Positions 27,071 through 39,183 of a stretch of DNA of 64,000 nt are shown in pieces (within the stretch, counting starts at the first letter, position 1; every line of letters starts with the position of its first letter). The stretch spans positions 38,318-102,317 of the forward strand of contig JABXHX010000009.1 of NCBI GenBank assembly GCA_013373385.1, in the 5' to 3' direction. This stretch comes from Flavobacteriaceae bacterium (lineage in GTDB: Bacteria > Bacteroidota > Bacteroidia > Flavobacteriales > Flavobacteriaceae). The translations under genes were made by a program, and so were the position numbers. The notes below the pieces were generated by a model. The model was not told the origin of the DNA. It was given only the letters and a program-made list of their open reading frames with translations, and searched no databases.

Positions 27071-29374
27071 CTATAAATTGGGACTAAATTTTAAACCTAT
27101 AAAATACGTTCTGGGCGTAGCAGGCCCATAAATATAATTACTATCTCTTTCTTTTCCTTTGTCAAAATCATGTTGATAGGCATTAGTTAGATTTTTTATA
27201 CCGCTAAACAACTCAACAGTTGTTTTTATTGTTGTTAGCTTAAATTTATAGGCAGCTTTCAATCCTATTTCCGTAAATGAGGGCGATGTAACGTACGCAT
27301 CGGTTGTTAAATTTCCAGTTGATGCTAAATGAAGAAGTTCCATTGTTCCAGTATAAACAATATTTAATGATGTGTTGAATGTTGTATTAGGCGTATAGTT
27401 TAATGTTGCATATCCGTAATTATTAGGGGTTCTTAAAAACCTTCTTTTTGCAGGCAGTACATCAGAATTCTTTATTGGTCTGTCAAATAAACTAGATTGA
27501 AAAGTGAAACCTGTTTCTATTTGAAATCGCTGATCGTAGTTTAATCTACCTTCTATAGTTAGCCCTCTTACCGTTGCGCCATCACCATTCCTTTTTTCAA
27601 ACAGCTCTCCATGGGTGTCTGTTCCTAACGGATGTAAGTAAAAAGCATCTTCTAAATGTGTGTAAAAACTTTCTAAGGTAAATCCATAAATATAATGTTC
27701 AGTTGGTTTATCGTAGTTTATAGAAAAAGTATAGCTATTAGAGCGTTCTTGTTGTAAGTTGTTGGCTAGCGAAACTCTTGATATTCCGCCTCCAGCAAAG
27801 GCAATATGCAAGTCTGTGTCAAATGCTTGCGGAGCTCTAAAACCCGTTCCCCAAGTAGCTCTAAACTGTGTGTTTTCTATAAAATTATATAAGAAAGAAA
27901 TCCTTGGACTTACAATTGCTTTTGATACAAAGTTGTGTTTGTCAATTCTAAGTCCGGTTAAAACAGATACTTTGCTGCTTATTTCCCAATCACTTTGAAG
28001 AAAAATACCAAGGTTTTTTGTGAGCTGATCTACGTTGTAATTGTATGCTTTTATTTCATCAAAAACAGCATCTTGTACAAATTCAGCTCCGATAGTAAAC
28101 ACATTATTTCCTTTAAAAAAGGATGCTGCTTTGTAATTAAATTGCAAGCCAGCTTGTAGGGTCGTGGTTTTAGAATTTCCGTAGGGTGGATTTTCTAAAT
28201 GCTGTTGAATTTCTGCAGGGGTGTCTGGATAAATACCCGTGTAATGTTTTCTTCCTGTATATTGACTAGCAAAGTAGGTGATTAAAGAGCTTTTTCCTTT
28301 GTTAAAATTGATCTGATAATCAATATTCCCAGCATACACATCATGTGTTCTTTCTTCTGATTGCAACGCTAAGTGCGCCGCTTCATTGGTTATTTCTCCG
28401 CCATAGCGATACTCGTTCAGTTTACTAAAATTGATTTCTATCTTTTGGTCATCCGTTGGTAAAAAAAACAAATTGGTTCCGAAGGCATTATTTTTTAGTT
28501 GAGGTAATTCAGAAAAGGTATCGTTGTTGGCATCGTATAAATTTCTGTTTCTGTTGTTTACAAAAAACGAAATTCCTGCATTTCTATCTTCATTAACTAC
28601 TGTAGCATTTCCACTAATGATTTGGTCTGATACTCCATCTATATTTTGATATGTATAGCCAAAAGAATAATCGTTTCTTTTCGGAATTTTTGTAATCACA
28701 TTCACCGTACCTCCAATAGCGCTAGAACCGTATAAGGCAGAGCCACCTCCACGAACCACTTCAATTCTGTCTATCATATTTGTAGGGATTTGCTCTAGAC
28801 CGTACAAGCCAGTTAAAGGACTAAATATTGGTCGGCCATTGATTAATATTTGCGAATATCCTCCAGATAAACCATTCATTCGCAATTGTGTGTAGTTGCA
28901 TGTTTGACAGTCGGTTTCTACACGTAAACCCGTTTGGAACTTCAACCCTTCAGATAAATTGCAGGCTTGTACATTAGCTAGCGTAACACTATTTATTACA
29001 TTTACTATCACCGGATTTTTTGTACTTCTTTTATTGGTTTTGGTTCCTGTTATGGTTACTTCGTTTAATACTTCTGAAAACTCTTTTAAGCTAAAATCTT
29101 GATGAATGGTGCTTTTATTTACAAGCAACTGTTTTGTTGCCGCCATGTACCCAGCAGAAGAAACTTTTAAAACAATATTACCTTGGTTGTTAATTTTTAA
29201 ATTGTATATACCATGCTCGTCAGCAGAAATACCAGTAGTTGTATTTCTGATTATTACAGTAGCATAAGGAATTGCTTCTCCCTTGGTATTTGTAATTTTT
29301 CCTTTAATTGTTGTTTGTGCTTGTACACTTAGTGTACAAAAAATAGATATGAATAGGGCGACGCTTTTGTTCAT
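27071..29374 (-). CDS. TonB-dependent receptor, probable metal/siderophore uptake
   Basis: 767 residues: signal peptide (about 1-20, ending VQAQ), carboxypeptidase-like N-domain (about 22-105), plug (about 115-230) and beta barrel. The plug contains a CxxC pair (TDCQTCNYTQLRMNGLSGG) and the TonB-receptor segment IDRIEVVRGGGSALYGSSAIGG. It is divergent from a DtxR-type regulator and ZIP transporter, which points to iron or manganese, possibly as a chelate or haem. The ligand is inference. A palindromic candidate operator lies 9 nt upstream of its -7 box. Confidence 0.92.
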   Translation of the reverse strand: MNKSVALFISIFCTLSVQAQTTIKGKITNTKGEAIPYATVIIRNTTTGISADEHGIYNLKINNQGNIVLKVSSAGYMAATKQLLVNKSTIHQDFSLKEFSEVLNEVTITGTKTNKRSTKNPVIVNVINSVTLANVQACNLSEGLKFQTGLRVETDCQTCNYTQLRMNGLSGGYSQILINGRPIFSPLTGLYGLEQIPTNMIDRIEVVRGGGSALYGSSAIGGTVNVITKIPKRNDYSFGYTYQNIDGVSDQIISGNATVVNEDRNAGISFFVNNRNRNLYDANNDTFSELPQLKNNAFGTNLFFLPTDDQKIEINFSKLNEYRYGGEITNEAAHLALQSEERTHDVYAGNIDYQINFNKGKSSLITYFASQYTGRKHYTGIYPDTPAEIQQHLENPPYGNSKTTTLQAGLQFNYKAASFFKGNNVFTIGAEFVQDAVFDEIKAYNYNVDQLTKNLGIFLQSDWEISSKVSVLTGLRIDKHNFVSKAIVSPRISFLYNFIENTQFRATWGTGFRAPQAFDTDLHIAFAGGGISRVSLANNLQQERSNSYTFSINYDKPTEHYIYGFTLESFYTHLEDAFYLHPLGTDTHGELFEKRNGDGATVRGLTIEGRLNYDQRFQIETGFTFQSSLFDRPIKNSDVLPAKRRFLRTPNNYGYATLNYTPNTTFNTSLNIVYTGTMELLHLASTGNLTTDAYVTSPSFTEIGLKAAYKFKLTTIKTTVELFSGIKNLTNAYQHDFDKGKERDSNYIYGPATPRTYFIGLKFSPNL

Positions 29375-29393
29375 TGTTATTTTTAAATTTAAG

Positions 29394-29401
29394 CAAAAGT
29401 A
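29394..29401 (-). promoter_or_regulatory. Promoter -7 box (TACTTTTG) for TonB receptor
   Basis: Perfect TAnnTTTG on the minus strand, 19 nt before the ATG at 29374. Confidence 0.6.
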
Positions 29402-29409
29402 AAAATAAA

Positions 29410-29425
29410 TTTAGATAAGGCTAAA
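29410..29425. promoter_or_regulatory. Candidate DtxR/MntR-type operator
   Basis: Inverted repeat TTTAG-ATAAGG-CTAAA placed between the divergent TonB receptor and dtxR-like promoters. Known DtxR-family operators share TTAG...CTAA arms. Binding by the adjacent regulator is inferred. Confidence 0.5.
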
Positions 29426-29453
29426 AATAAATTTATAAATTCAAAAAAAATAC

Positions 29454-29461
29454 TATCTTTG
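29454..29461 (+). promoter_or_regulatory. Promoter -7 box (TATCTTTG) for DtxR-type regulator
   Basis: Perfect TAnnTTTG, 17 nt before the ATG at 29479. Confidence 0.7.
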
Positions 29462-29478
29462 TTTTAAATATATAAGCT

Positions 29479-30135
29479 ATGTTTAGCTCTTCTGAAGAGA
29501 ATTATTTAAAGGCTATTTATCATTTAAGTTTGGCTTCTACCAAAGGGATTAGCACCAATGCTATTGCTAACAAGCTAGCAACAAAAGCTTCGTCGGTAAC
29601 AGATATGATTAAGAAGCTGGCAGACAAAAACATGTTGGTGTATAAAAAATACCAAGGTGTCACATTAACAGAAAAAGGAAAAAAAACAGCAGCTAATATT
29701 ATTAGAAAGCATCGACTTTGGGAAGTTTTTTTAGTAGAAAAGCTCAATTTTTCTTGGGATGAAGTGCACGATGTGGCCGAGCAATTAGAACATATCAAAT
29801 CTCCAAAGTTAATTAACGAAATAGATGCCTTACTTGGTTTTCCAAAATATGATCCACATGGAGACCCGATACCAGATAAAAACGGAGCGTTACATCAAAT
29901 AGAAAAAAGCTTGCTGGCATCATTAAAAATTAAAGAGAAAGGAATTTGTGTTGGTGTAAATGATTCTTCCGCTACTTTTTTACAATTTTTAGATAAGCAA
30001 GGTATTGCCTTAGGAAAAGAAGTTGAAGTGGTAGATAAAGAAGATTTTGATAATTCTATGACTATAAAAATCAACAAAAAAGCAATAACAATTTCAAACA
30101 AAATAGCCAATAATTTATACATACAAAAGTTATGA
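29479..30135 (+). CDS. DtxR/MntR-family metal-dependent regulator
   Basis: 218 residues. N-terminal winged helix (1-65, SSEENYLKAIYHLSL then ATKASSVTDMIKKLADK), metal-binding dimerisation domain (about 70-140, RKHRLWEVFLVEKL and EVHDVAEQLEHI supply the usual His/Glu ligands) and a C-terminal FeoA/SH3-like domain (about 150-218). It represses metal uptake genes when Mn or Fe is bound. Its stop overlaps the ATG of the ZIP transporter (ATGA), so they form one operon. Likely targets are its own operon and the divergent TonB receptor. Confidence 0.93.
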   Translation: MFSSSEENYLKAIYHLSLASTKGISTNAIANKLATKASSVTDMIKKLADKNMLVYKKYQGVTLTEKGKKTAANIIRKHRLWEVFLVEKLNFSWDEVHDVAEQLEHIKSPKLINEIDALLGFPKYDPHGDPIPDKNGALHQIEKSLLASLKIKEKGICVGVNDSSATFLQFLDKQGIALGKEVEVVDKEDFDNSMTIKINKKAITISNKIANNLYIQKL

Positions 30136-30968
30136 GCACATTTGATCAATTAGTAGAATTTGGGAAAGAGCAACCCATTCTAGCTGCGTTATATGCCTCT
30201 TTATTTACTTGGGGTTTAACCGCTTTAGGCGCAAGTTTAGTTTTCTTTTTTAAGAAAATGAACAGAGCTGTATTAGATGGTATGTTGGGCTTTACAGGAG
30301 GTGTAATGGTGGCCGCAAGTTTCTGGAGCTTGTTGTCTCCAGCAATAGATAACAGTCCGGGAGAAGGCTTTGTAAAAGTAATTCCGGCAGCATTAGGTTT
30401 TGGTTTGGGTGCCTTGGTTCTTTTTGGAATGGATAAATGGTTGCCACACTTACACATTAACTTTAAAGAAAACGAAGCGGAAGGAGTAAAAACGAGCTGG
30501 CATAAAACCACATTATTGGTGTTGGCAATTACCTTACACAATATCCCTGAAGGGTTGGCGGTTGGAGTGCTTTTTGGAGCAGCATCAACCATGGTGGGAG
30601 TTGAACAAACAGAAATGATTGTCGCAGCCATTTCATTGGCAATAGGTATCGGAATTCAAAATTTTCCTGAAGGATTTGCAGTAGCCATGCCATTAAGAAG
30701 ACAAGGCGTTAGTAGATTTAAAAGTTTTTGGTACGGACAATTGTCTGCTATTGTAGAGCCGATGGCAGCAGTATTAGGTGCAGTTGCAGTTTCTTTTTTT
30801 ACACCAATTTTGCCTTATGCGTTGGCTTTTGCGGCAGGAGCAATGATTTTTGTGGTAGTAGAAGAGGTAATTCCAGAAACACAAAGAGATAAATATACAG
30901 ATATAGCTACACTAGGTTTTATAGGCGGATTTATAGTAATGATGTCTCTAGATGTTGGTTTAGGATAA
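30132..30968 (+). CDS. ZIP family divalent metal transporter
   Basis: 278 residues with about eight membrane helices. Helix IV signature HNIPEGLAVGVLFG and helix V signature QNFPEGFAVAMPL carry the paired His/Asn/Glu metal-site residues of ZupT-like proteins. Moves Zn, Fe or Mn into the cytoplasm. Translationally coupled to the DtxR-type regulator by a 4-bp overlap, which supports regulated Mn/Fe import. Confidence 0.93.
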   Translation: MSTFDQLVEFGKEQPILAALYASLFTWGLTALGASLVFFFKKMNRAVLDGMLGFTGGVMVAASFWSLLSPAIDNSPGEGFVKVIPAALGFGLGALVLFGMDKWLPHLHINFKENEAEGVKTSWHKTTLLVLAITLHNIPEGLAVGVLFGAASTMVGVEQTEMIVAAISLAIGIGIQNFPEGFAVAMPLRRQGVSRFKSFWYGQLSAIVEPMAAVLGAVAVSFFTPILPYALAFAAGAMIFVVVEEVIPETQRDKYTDIATLGFIGGFIVMMSLDVGLG

Positions 30969-30986
30969 AACTTACAGATACAATTT

Positions 30987-31016
30987 AAAAAGCCATGCAA
31001 TTTTGTATGGCTTTTT
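30987..31016 (+). terminator. Rho-independent terminator after ZIP gene
   Basis: Stem AAAAAGCCAT/ATGGCTTTTT around a 10-nt loop, closing the regulator-ZIP operon. Confidence 0.85.
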
Positions 31017-31039
31017 GTATTTTGCACTAAAATCAAATT

Positions 31040-34000
31040 GTGCAGCAGCCTTCAACTTTTAAAGTATACAATGCATCCGCAGGTAGCGGAAAAACATTTA
31101 CGCTTGTAAAAGAGTATTTAAAAATTGTTTTACAGTCTGAAGACAAGTATAAGTTTCAGCAAATTTTAGCCATTACCTTTACCAACAAAGCAGCTGCAGA
31201 AATGAAAGCGCGTGTATTGAAAAATTTGCAAGAATTTTCTGAAGGAAATGCCAATGATATTTTAGATCAAATCTTAAAAGAAACCTCCTTATCAGAAGCA
31301 GTTATTGTTCAGAGAAGTAGCCTTATTATAGAGGCGATTTTACAAAATTACAGCGCGTTTTACATTACAACAATTGATAGTTTTACACATAAAATTATCA
31401 AGAGTTTTGCTTTTGATTTAGGACTCAATGTAAACTTTGAAGTAGAATTAGATTCTGAAACTCTTTTACAGCAAGCGGTCGATGTGTTAATTTCAAAAAT
31501 TGGTATAGAAAAAGAAGTAACAAATACCTTAATAGATTATGCTTTAGATAAAGTAAAAGAAGATAAGTCTTGGGATATTTCTAATGATTTAAACGAATTT
31601 GCCAGCATACTTTTAAATGATGATGATGCTGTACATTTTAAGAAGCTACGTGCTAAAAATCTTGAGCATTTTACAGCGCTAAAAAAGAAATTAATAGCAG
31701 CACAAAAACAGACAGAAAAACAGTTTGAGACGGTTGGCAAAGAAGCTTTAGCAATTATAGAAAAAAACGGATTACAACACCACGAATTTAGTTATAGCGG
31801 TGAGTTACCAAAACACTTTATAAAACTGACAAAGTATAAGTTTTTAAACGCAGAAGATTTAAAATTTAACGGAAGGCTTGATGCAACAATTGAAGAAAGC
31901 AAAAATCTGTACGCAGCAAAAACCGATGCAAGTTCCAAACAAATTATTGAAGAAATTAAAGAAGAGTTAGTGTCGTATTATTATGCATCAAAAGAATTGT
32001 ATACAACAAAGAATGCAACTTATTGGATGCAAAAATTAATGCTAAAAAGTATCATTCCGCTTGCGGTATTAACAAAAATTAATGCAGAGCTTATACGAAT
32101 CAAAGAAGAAAATAACATACAGTTAATTTCAGAATTTAATCAGTTAATTGCCAATAATATTAAAGGAGAGCCAGCGCCTTTTATTTATGAGCGTATCGGG
32201 CAAAAATTTAAGCATTATTTTATTGATGAAATGCAAGATACATCCGTATTGCAATGGCAAAACTTAGTTCCGCTTATAGACAATATGTTAGCCCAAGAAA
32301 ACAGTGATTTATTGCTGGTAGGCGATGGGAAACAAGCTATTTATCGTTGGCGCGGAGGTAAAGCAGAACAATTTATAGAGCTAGGTTCAGAAGAGCAAGA
32401 TACCTACCAGGCAAATCCGTTTCAAATACAGAAAGAAACTAAAGCATTACACACCAATTATAGAAGCTTTAGTGAAATCATTAATTTTAACAATGCATTT
32501 TTTCAGTTTGTTGCCAATTATTTTCAAAATAAAAAATATCAAAAACTATTTATTGATGGAAATAAACAACAGGTAACAGATAAAGAAGGAGGTTTTGTTG
32601 CTGTAGATTTTTTAGAAAAGCAAGACGAAGAAAACGAACTGAAGTTTGCCAAAAAAGTACACGAAATAATTGTAAGACTTGACAAAGATTTTTCTAGAAA
32701 TGAAGTTTGTGTATTGGTTAGAAAAAAGCAAGAAGGTATAGAGGTTGCGAACTATTTATCAGAAAACGGAATTAAAGTAGTATCGTCAGAAACGCTGCTT
32801 TTACAGAACAGTAGTAAGGTAAATTTTATCATCAATCTATTGCAAGTAATTCAACACCCGAAAGATGATCCAACTTGGGTTGAGTTGCTGTATTTTTTGC
32901 ACCATCATTTTGCAGTGACAGAGGACCTGCATTCGTTTATTAAAAGTGTCAACTTGAAAAAGCAACACAGCTTTTTTGAAAAGCTAAAAGCTTACAAGGT
33001 TTCTTTTTCTTTGCGAAAATTCAACCAACTTCCTTTTTACGAAAAAATAGAACTGATTATTAGAGAATTTCGTTTGCTAAATTCATCCGATGCTTATGTG
33101 CAATTTTTTCTAGATGTAGTTTTTGAGCAACAGAAAAAAGGAAAAGACGTACAGCAGTTTTTAGATTATTGGAATGCTAAAAAAGAGAAATTAAGTATTG
33201 TTGCTCCAGAAGCAGAAGACGCTGTGCAAATAATGACCATTCATAAATCAAAGGGCTTAGAATTTCCAGTAGTTATTTTCCCATATGATATTGATATTTA
33301 TCAGCAAATACAACCAAAAGCATGGTTAACAGATTTGCCATCAGAACAATTTGAAGGTTTTGAAGAGTTGCTTGTTAGCTCACATAAAAGCATCCGTTTT
33401 ATAGGTAATCAAGGAGAAAATATTTATCAGCAGCAACGAGAAGAATTAGAATTAGATAATTTTAACTTACTATATGTTGCGTTAACAAGGGCTGTTGAGC
33501 AATTGTATGTTATTACAGAAAAAACAAACACCAATAGAGCAATTTCAAAAACTTCTGGAGTATTTATTGAGTATTTGCAAAAAGAGAATTTTTGGTTAGC
33601 TGATAAACTAAGCTATAGTTTTGGAAATCAACAACGAATAGGTAAAAAAGAAACTCAAAAAAACAACACACTAACGCAACAAAAATTTATATCTAATTCG
33701 TGGAATCAACATAGTATTTGTATGGTTGCAAATGCATCTAAACGATGGGATACAGAACAAGAGCATGCAATTGCGTATGGAAATTTGGTGCACGAAATGC
33801 TCTCAAAAATTTATGTTTCAGGCGATGTTGAAACAATTATAGAGCGTTATAGAAATCAAGGTCTTATTAATGTTACAGAAGTTGATTTGATACGCAACAT
33901 TCTTATAGAAATAGTTACACATCCAGCACTTAAAAATTATTATAAAAAAGATGTTATTGTTTTTAATGAGCGAGAACTGGTTACAGCGTTTAACGAAATT

Positions 34001-34192
34001 TTGATTCCTGATAGATTGGTTTTTAACCAAAGAAATGAAGCTGTTATTATAGATTACAAGACAGGAAAACCTTTAAAAGAGCACCATCAGCAAGTAAAAA
34101 AATATGCTGAAATATTAGAAAAAATGAAAATTAAAGTGTTAAAAAAAATACTCATATATATAGATAACGAAATTTTGATTGAAGAAGTTTAG
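31040..34192 (+). CDS. AddA-like UvrD/Rep helicase with C-terminal nuclease domain
   Basis: GTG start at 31040; 1050 residues. UvrD-type helicase: motif [57 protein letters not shown] and [11 protein letters not shown]. The C-terminus carries a RecB-like nuclease: YGNLVHEML and LIPDRL...[10 protein letters not shown] (the D...DYK metal/catalytic set). It resembles AddA/RecB-type double-strand break resection enzymes. Its usual AddB-like partner is not adjacent here; upstream is the ZIP gene and downstream is kbl. Confidence 0.93.
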   Translation: MQQPSTFKVYNASAGSGKTFTLVKEYLKIVLQSEDKYKFQQILAITFTNKAAAEMKARVLKNLQEFSEGNANDILDQILKETSLSEAVIVQRSSLIIEAILQNYSAFYITTIDSFTHKIIKSFAFDLGLNVNFEVELDSETLLQQAVDVLISKIGIEKEVTNTLIDYALDKVKEDKSWDISNDLNEFASILLNDDDAVHFKKLRAKNLEHFTALKKKLIAAQKQTEKQFETVGKEALAIIEKNGLQHHEFSYSGELPKHFIKLTKYKFLNAEDLKFNGRLDATIEESKNLYAAKTDASSKQIIEEIKEELVSYYYASKELYTTKNATYWMQKLMLKSIIPLAVLTKINAELIRIKEENNIQLISEFNQLIANNIKGEPAPFIYERIGQKFKHYFIDEMQDTSVLQWQNLVPLIDNMLAQENSDLLLVGDGKQAIYRWRGGKAEQFIELGSEEQDTYQANPFQIQKETKALHTNYRSFSEIINFNNAFFQFVANYFQNKKYQKLFIDGNKQQVTDKEGGFVAVDFLEKQDEENELKFAKKVHEIIVRLDKDFSRNEVCVLVRKKQEGIEVANYLSENGIKVVSSETLLLQNSSKVNFIINLLQVIQHPKDDPTWVELLYFLHHHFAVTEDLHSFIKSVNLKKQHSFFEKLKAYKVSFSLRKFNQLPFYEKIELIIREFRLLNSSDAYVQFFLDVVFEQQKKGKDVQQFLDYWNAKKEKLSIVAPEAEDAVQIMTIHKSKGLEFPVVIFPYDIDIYQQIQPKAWLTDLPSEQFEGFEELLVSSHKSIRFIGNQGENIYQQQREELELDNFNLLYVALTRAVEQLYVITEKTNTNRAISKTSGVFIEYLQKENFWLADKLSYSFGNQQRIGKKETQKNNTLTQQKFISNSWNQHSICMVANASKRWDTEQEHAIAYGNLVHEMLSKIYVSGDVETIIERYRNQGLINVTEVDLIRNILIEIVTHPALKNYYKKDVIVFNERELVTAFNEILIPDRLVFNQRNEAVIIDYKTGKPLKEHHQQVKKYAEILEKMKIKVLKKILIYIDNEILIEEV

Positions 34193-34211
34193 CTAATTTT
34201 TTTCAAACATG

Positions 34212-34219
34212 TAACTTTA
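34212..34219 (+). promoter_or_regulatory. Promoter -7 box (TAACTTTA) for kbl
   Basis: Seven of eight match to TAnnTTTG, 20 nt before the kbl ATG. Confidence 0.45.
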
Positions 34220-34239
34220 CAGCTTTCAAACTAAACAAT

Positions 34240-35433
34240 ATGTACGGATCAATACAAGAGCAATTACAAAAAGAATTGCAAGAAATAAAAGAAGCAGGAT
34301 TGTACAAATCAGAACGAATCATTACCTCTTCTCAAGATGCAGTAATTAAAATTTCTACTGGCGAAGAAGTCATTAACTTTTGTGCAAACAATTACTTAGG
34401 GCTATCTAATCATCCAAAAGTAATACAAGCAGCAAAAGACACAATGGATACACATGGATTCGGAATGTCTTCTGTGCGTTTTATTTGTGGTACACAAGAT
34501 ATTCACAAGCAGCTAGAAGCAAAAGTTGCGGAGTTTTACAAAACAGAAGATACCATTTTATATGCGGCTGCTTTTGATGCAAATGGAGGAGTGTTTGAGC
34601 CGTTGCTTACAAAAGACGATGCGATTATTTCTGATAGTTTAAATCACGCATCTATTATAGACGGCGTTCGTTTATGTAAGGCGGCACGTTATCGTTATGA
34701 AAATAATGATATGCAAGCCTTAGAAGAACAGTTAATAGTAGCAAACAAGCAAAACCATCGTTTTAAGATTATTGTTACAGACGGAGTTTTTTCTATGGAT
34801 GGAATTGTAGCAAAGTTGGATGAGATTTGTGATTTGGCAGAAAAATACGATGCTTTAGTAATGGTAGATGAATGTCATGCGGCAGGATTTATAGGTAAAA
34901 CAGGGCGTGGTACTGTAGAGCTAAAGAACGTAATGGAAAGAGTAGACATAGTTACAGGAACTTTCGGGAAAGCGCTTGGCGGAGCAATGGGCGGTTATAC
35001 CACAGGAAAAAAAGAAATCATTGAAATTTTACGTCAGCGTTCTCGTCCATATTTATTTTCGAATTCTTTGGCACCAGCTATCGTTGGAGCAACATTACAA
35101 GTATTCGATTTAATTTCTGAAGACACAAGCCTACGAGATAAACTAGAATGGAATACCAACTATTTTAGAGCAGAAATGGAAAAAGCAGGGTTTGATCTTG
35201 TTGGTGCAGATGCCGCTATAGTACCAGTAATGTTATACGATGCAAAACTTTCGCAAACGATGGCAAACAAGTTGTTGGATGAAGGGATCTATGTCATAGG
35301 ATTCTTTTTCCCAGTGGTACCAAAAGAAAAAGCTAGAATACGAGTGCAATTATCTGCTGCGCACACTAAAGAACATTTAGATAAAGCAGTGAGTGCATTT
35401 GTAAAGGTTGGTAAAGAGCTAAATGTCATATAA
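34240..35433 (+). CDS. kbl: Glycine C-acetyltransferase (2-amino-3-ketobutyrate CoA ligase)
   Basis: 397 residues, the usual length of Kbl. A PLP enzyme of the alpha-oxoamine synthase family that converts 2-amino-3-oxobutyrate plus CoA to glycine and acetyl-CoA in threonine breakdown. Motifs: [42 protein letters not shown] and the PLP-lysine segment [15 protein letters not shown] threonine dehydrogenase gene is not in view. It is a paralogue of BioF at 47013 but has Kbl-type features throughout. Confidence 0.95.
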   Translation: MYGSIQEQLQKELQEIKEAGLYKSERIITSSQDAVIKISTGEEVINFCANNYLGLSNHPKVIQAAKDTMDTHGFGMSSVRFICGTQDIHKQLEAKVAEFYKTEDTILYAAAFDANGGVFEPLLTKDDAIISDSLNHASIIDGVRLCKAARYRYENNDMQALEEQLIVANKQNHRFKIIVTDGVFSMDGIVAKLDEICDLAEKYDALVMVDECHAAGFIGKTGRGTVELKNVMERVDIVTGTFGKALGGAMGGYTTGKKEIIEILRQRSRPYLFSNSLAPAIVGATLQVFDLISEDTSLRDKLEWNTNYFRAEMEKAGFDLVGADAAIVPVMLYDAKLSQTMANKLLDEGIYVIGFFFPVVPKEKARIRVQLSAAHTKEHLDKAVSAFVKVGKELNVI

Positions 35434-35493
35434 TTGACTTGCGTATTGTAATGTTTAGAGTGGATATAAAATCTATTTTTTTACAAAAAATCT

Positions 35494-35523
35494 TTGTAAA
35501 TACAACTGAACCACTTACATTTG
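35494..35523 (+). promoter_or_regulatory. Complete promoter (-33 TTG, -7 TACATTTG) for ompA
   Basis: TTG at 35494-35496, 19-nt spacer, TACATTTG at 35516-35523. This is the best full Bacteroidota promoter in the window, as expected for an abundant porin. Confidence 0.75.
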
Positions 35524-35561
35524 TATACTTAATAAAGAACTTTTAATTTAAAAATTTGATA

Positions 35562-36935
35562 ATGAAACGATTAAAATTAGCTGTGATAGCTTTATTTACG
35601 TTAGTAACAGTTAGTAACGTAAGCGCGCAGGACTCAGACAATCCTTGGGCAATCAGTATGGGTGTTAACACCGTTGATTTCTACAATTCTAGTGACTTTG
35701 GTACACAAATTAAAGACTTACTAGGTAATGGAGATTGGAATATCCTTCCTTCAATTTCTAGACTTACTGTAGAAAAATACTTACAAGACGGGTTTTCTTT
35801 ACAATTAGCAGGATCTTTAAATAAGATAACTACTATGTCATCTAAAAATGATGTAGACAAGTTATACTATTCTTTTGGAGCAAATGTAAAGTACGATGTT
35901 AACAAATTGGTTGACTTAGTTTTTGGTTCAACTACACAATGGTTTGATCCTTATGTTTACTTAGGTGGAGATTATACTGCTTTAGGTGATATGGGAGAAG
36001 GAATGATCAATGTAGGAGTTGGATTCAACACTTGGTTTAACGAAAATATGGGATTAGCTTTTCAAACAGGAACTAAAAAAGGATTCTCTGGAGATGTTGG
36101 AACTCACTACCAATCTTCTTTAGGTTTAGTATTTAAATTTGGAGGAAAAGATACAGATGGTGATGGAGTGTATGACAAAGACGATTCTTGTCCGGATGTA
36201 GCTGGGTTAAAAGCATTCAACGGATGTCCAGATGCAGATGGTGATGGTATTCAAGATTCTAAAGATTCTTGTCCAAATGTTGCTGGTTTAGCAGCATTAA
36301 ACGGATGTCCAGATGCAGATGGTGATGGTATCGCTGATAAAGACGATATGTGTCCTAATGAAAAAGGATCTAAAGCTAACAGAGGTTGTCCAGATTCAGA
36401 CAACGATGGTGTTGTTAACAAAGACGATAAATGTCCAAATGTAGCTGGACCAGCAGCAAATGGTGGATGTCCTTGGCCAGATAGAGATGGTGACGGAGTA
36501 TTAGACAAAGATGATAAATGTCCAAACGAAGCTGGTGTAGCTTCTAACAATGGATGTCCAGAGCCAGTAATTTCTGAAACTGCTGTTGAAACAATCAACA
36601 TGGGTGCTAAGCACATTTTATTTAACACTGGTAAATACAGCTTTAAACCTGGAGTTACTAAAAAATTAGATGAAATTGTTGACATCATGAACAAGTTTCC
36701 TAAAGCTACTTTCGTAATCGAAGGTCACACAGATAGTACAGGTAGTGCTCCTGTGAACTTAAGAATTTCTGAAAAGAGAGCGATTGCTGTTAGAGATTAC
36801 TTTGTTAAAAAGGGAATTTCTACAGACAGATTAGAAGCTAAAGGTTTTGGTGAAGGTTCTCCAATTGCTGATAACAAAACAAGAGCTGGAAGAAAAGCTA
36901 ACAGAAGAGTTGAAATAAAAGTAGCGAACAAATAA
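35562..36935 (+). CDS. OmpA-family protein with thrombospondin type 3 repeats
   Basis: ATG at 35562 gives signal peptide [18 protein letters not shown]...SAQ and 457 residues. An N-terminal eight-strand-type beta barrel (about 25-205) is followed by five calcium-binding TSP3 repeats (about 205-335, DxDxDGxxDxxDxCP pattern) and an OmpA C-terminal peptidoglycan-binding domain (about 345-457, [19 protein letters not shown]). It anchors the outer membrane to the wall. Closed by a strong terminator. Confidence 0.95.
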   Translation: MKRLKLAVIALFTLVTVSNVSAQDSDNPWAISMGVNTVDFYNSSDFGTQIKDLLGNGDWNILPSISRLTVEKYLQDGFSLQLAGSLNKITTMSSKNDVDKLYYSFGANVKYDVNKLVDLVFGSTTQWFDPYVYLGGDYTALGDMGEGMINVGVGFNTWFNENMGLAFQTGTKKGFSGDVGTHYQSSLGLVFKFGGKDTDGDGVYDKDDSCPDVAGLKAFNGCPDADGDGIQDSKDSCPNVAGLAALNGCPDADGDGIADKDDMCPNEKGSKANRGCPDSDNDGVVNKDDKCPNVAGPAANGGCPWPDRDGDGVLDKDDKCPNEAGVASNNGCPEPVISETAVETINMGAKHILFNTGKYSFKPGVTKKLDEIVDIMNKFPKATFVIEGHTDSTGSAPVNLRISEKRAIAVRDYFVKKGISTDRLEAKGFGEGSPIADNKTRAGRKANRRVEIKVANK

Positions 36936-36956
36936 GATACTTTTTTATAGAATAGT

Positions 36957-36988
36957 AAAACCCTGTACATTTCGTACAGGGTTTTTTT
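36957..36988 (+). terminator. Rho-independent terminator after ompA
   Basis: Stem CCCTGTAC/GTACAGGG, 5-nt loop, seven T. Confidence 0.92.
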
Positions 36989-37083
36989 ATAATTAAAACT
37001 TTCGAATTTTTTTAGTATACCTCATCTACAATAAAGAAATAGAAAAAAAGTAAAAAACGCTTTTAAATTGCAGCTAAATATTT

Positions 37084-37091
37084 TACCTTTG
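37084..37091 (+). promoter_or_regulatory. Promoter -7 box (TACCTTTG) for atpD
   Basis: Perfect TAnnTTTG, about 62 nt before the atpD ATG. Confidence 0.6.
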
Positions 37092-37141
37092 CACCCTGAA
37101 AAAGAGGGGTAATTCCCACAAAATAAAATAACTAACATTAA

Positions 37142-38665
<1,524 letters not shown>

Positions 38666-38667
38666 AC

Positions 38668-38733
38668 TAGTAATGAGATATGAGATGTTAGTAGTGAAAA
38701 CTTCTAAGCACTCAATACTCAATACTCAATACT
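38668..38733 (+). repeat. CTCAATA tandem repeat and imperfect hairpin between atpD and atpC
   Basis: Three copies of CTCAATA plus CT at 38711-38733. The left part (TAGTAATGAGATATGAG, from about 38669) is an imperfect inverted copy, so the spacer can fold into a stem-loop. It resembles a decayed dispersed repeat inside an operon. Confidence 0.6.
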
Positions 38734-38741
38734 AATTAGAT

Positions 38742-39035
38742 ATGTATTTAGAAATTGTATCACCAGAAGCTATTTTATTTTCATCAGAAATTGATTCAAT
38801 TTCAGTTCCTGGAGTGAATGGAGAGTTTCAGATGTTAAATAATCACGCACCAATTATTTCTACGTTAAAAGAAGGCACTGTGCACATACACATGCACAAC
38901 CAAGAGCATTTAGAATTAGACGACCTAAATGGTAAACTAGTTCCGCATGCAGATGACGATAAAATTATTACATTACCAATTACTTCTGGAACCGTAGAAA
39001 TGAAAGATAATAAAGTAATTTTATTAGCTGATTAA
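38742..39035 (+). CDS. atpC: F-type ATP synthase epsilon subunit (N-domain only)
   Basis: 97 residues with the N-terminal beta-sandwich (MYLEIVSPEAILFSSEID, GEFQMLNNHAPIIS) and no C-terminal helical hairpin. This short form is normal in Bacteroidota. Without the helices, the ATP-sensitive inhibition of the rotor by epsilon is expected to be absent. Co-transcribed with atpD. Confidence 0.93.
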   Translation: MYLEIVSPEAILFSSEIDSISVPGVNGEFQMLNNHAPIISTLKEGTVHIHMHNQEHLELDDLNGKLVPHADDDKIITLPITSGTVEMKDNKVILLAD

Positions 39036-39056
39036 CTATTAACCAAAATTATACTA

Positions 39057-39090
39057 CAAAAGGTTTCGTTTTATACGGGACCTTTTTTTG
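39057..39090 (+). terminator. Rho-independent terminator after atpC
   Basis: AAAAGGT...ACCTTTT with inner CGT/ACG pairing and a T run. Confidence 0.8.
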
Positions 39091-39183
39091 TTAAAAAAGC
39101 CATAAAACTCAAGATTTAGTTTGATATGTTGTTGGTTTTGAGGAAATTTACCCTTTATAATAAATAACCAAACCAACCTAATC

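Noticed and set aside
30146..30631. 161-residue minus-strand ORF
   Set aside because: Antisense to the ZIP transporter, which has clear family motifs.
36251..36694. 147-residue minus-strand ORF
   Set aside because: Shadow of the OmpA TSP3 repeats; no promoter or known motif.
38711..38733. Short tandem repeat considered as a CRISPR remnant
   Set aside because: The unit is 7 bp with no spacers; no cas genes in the window.
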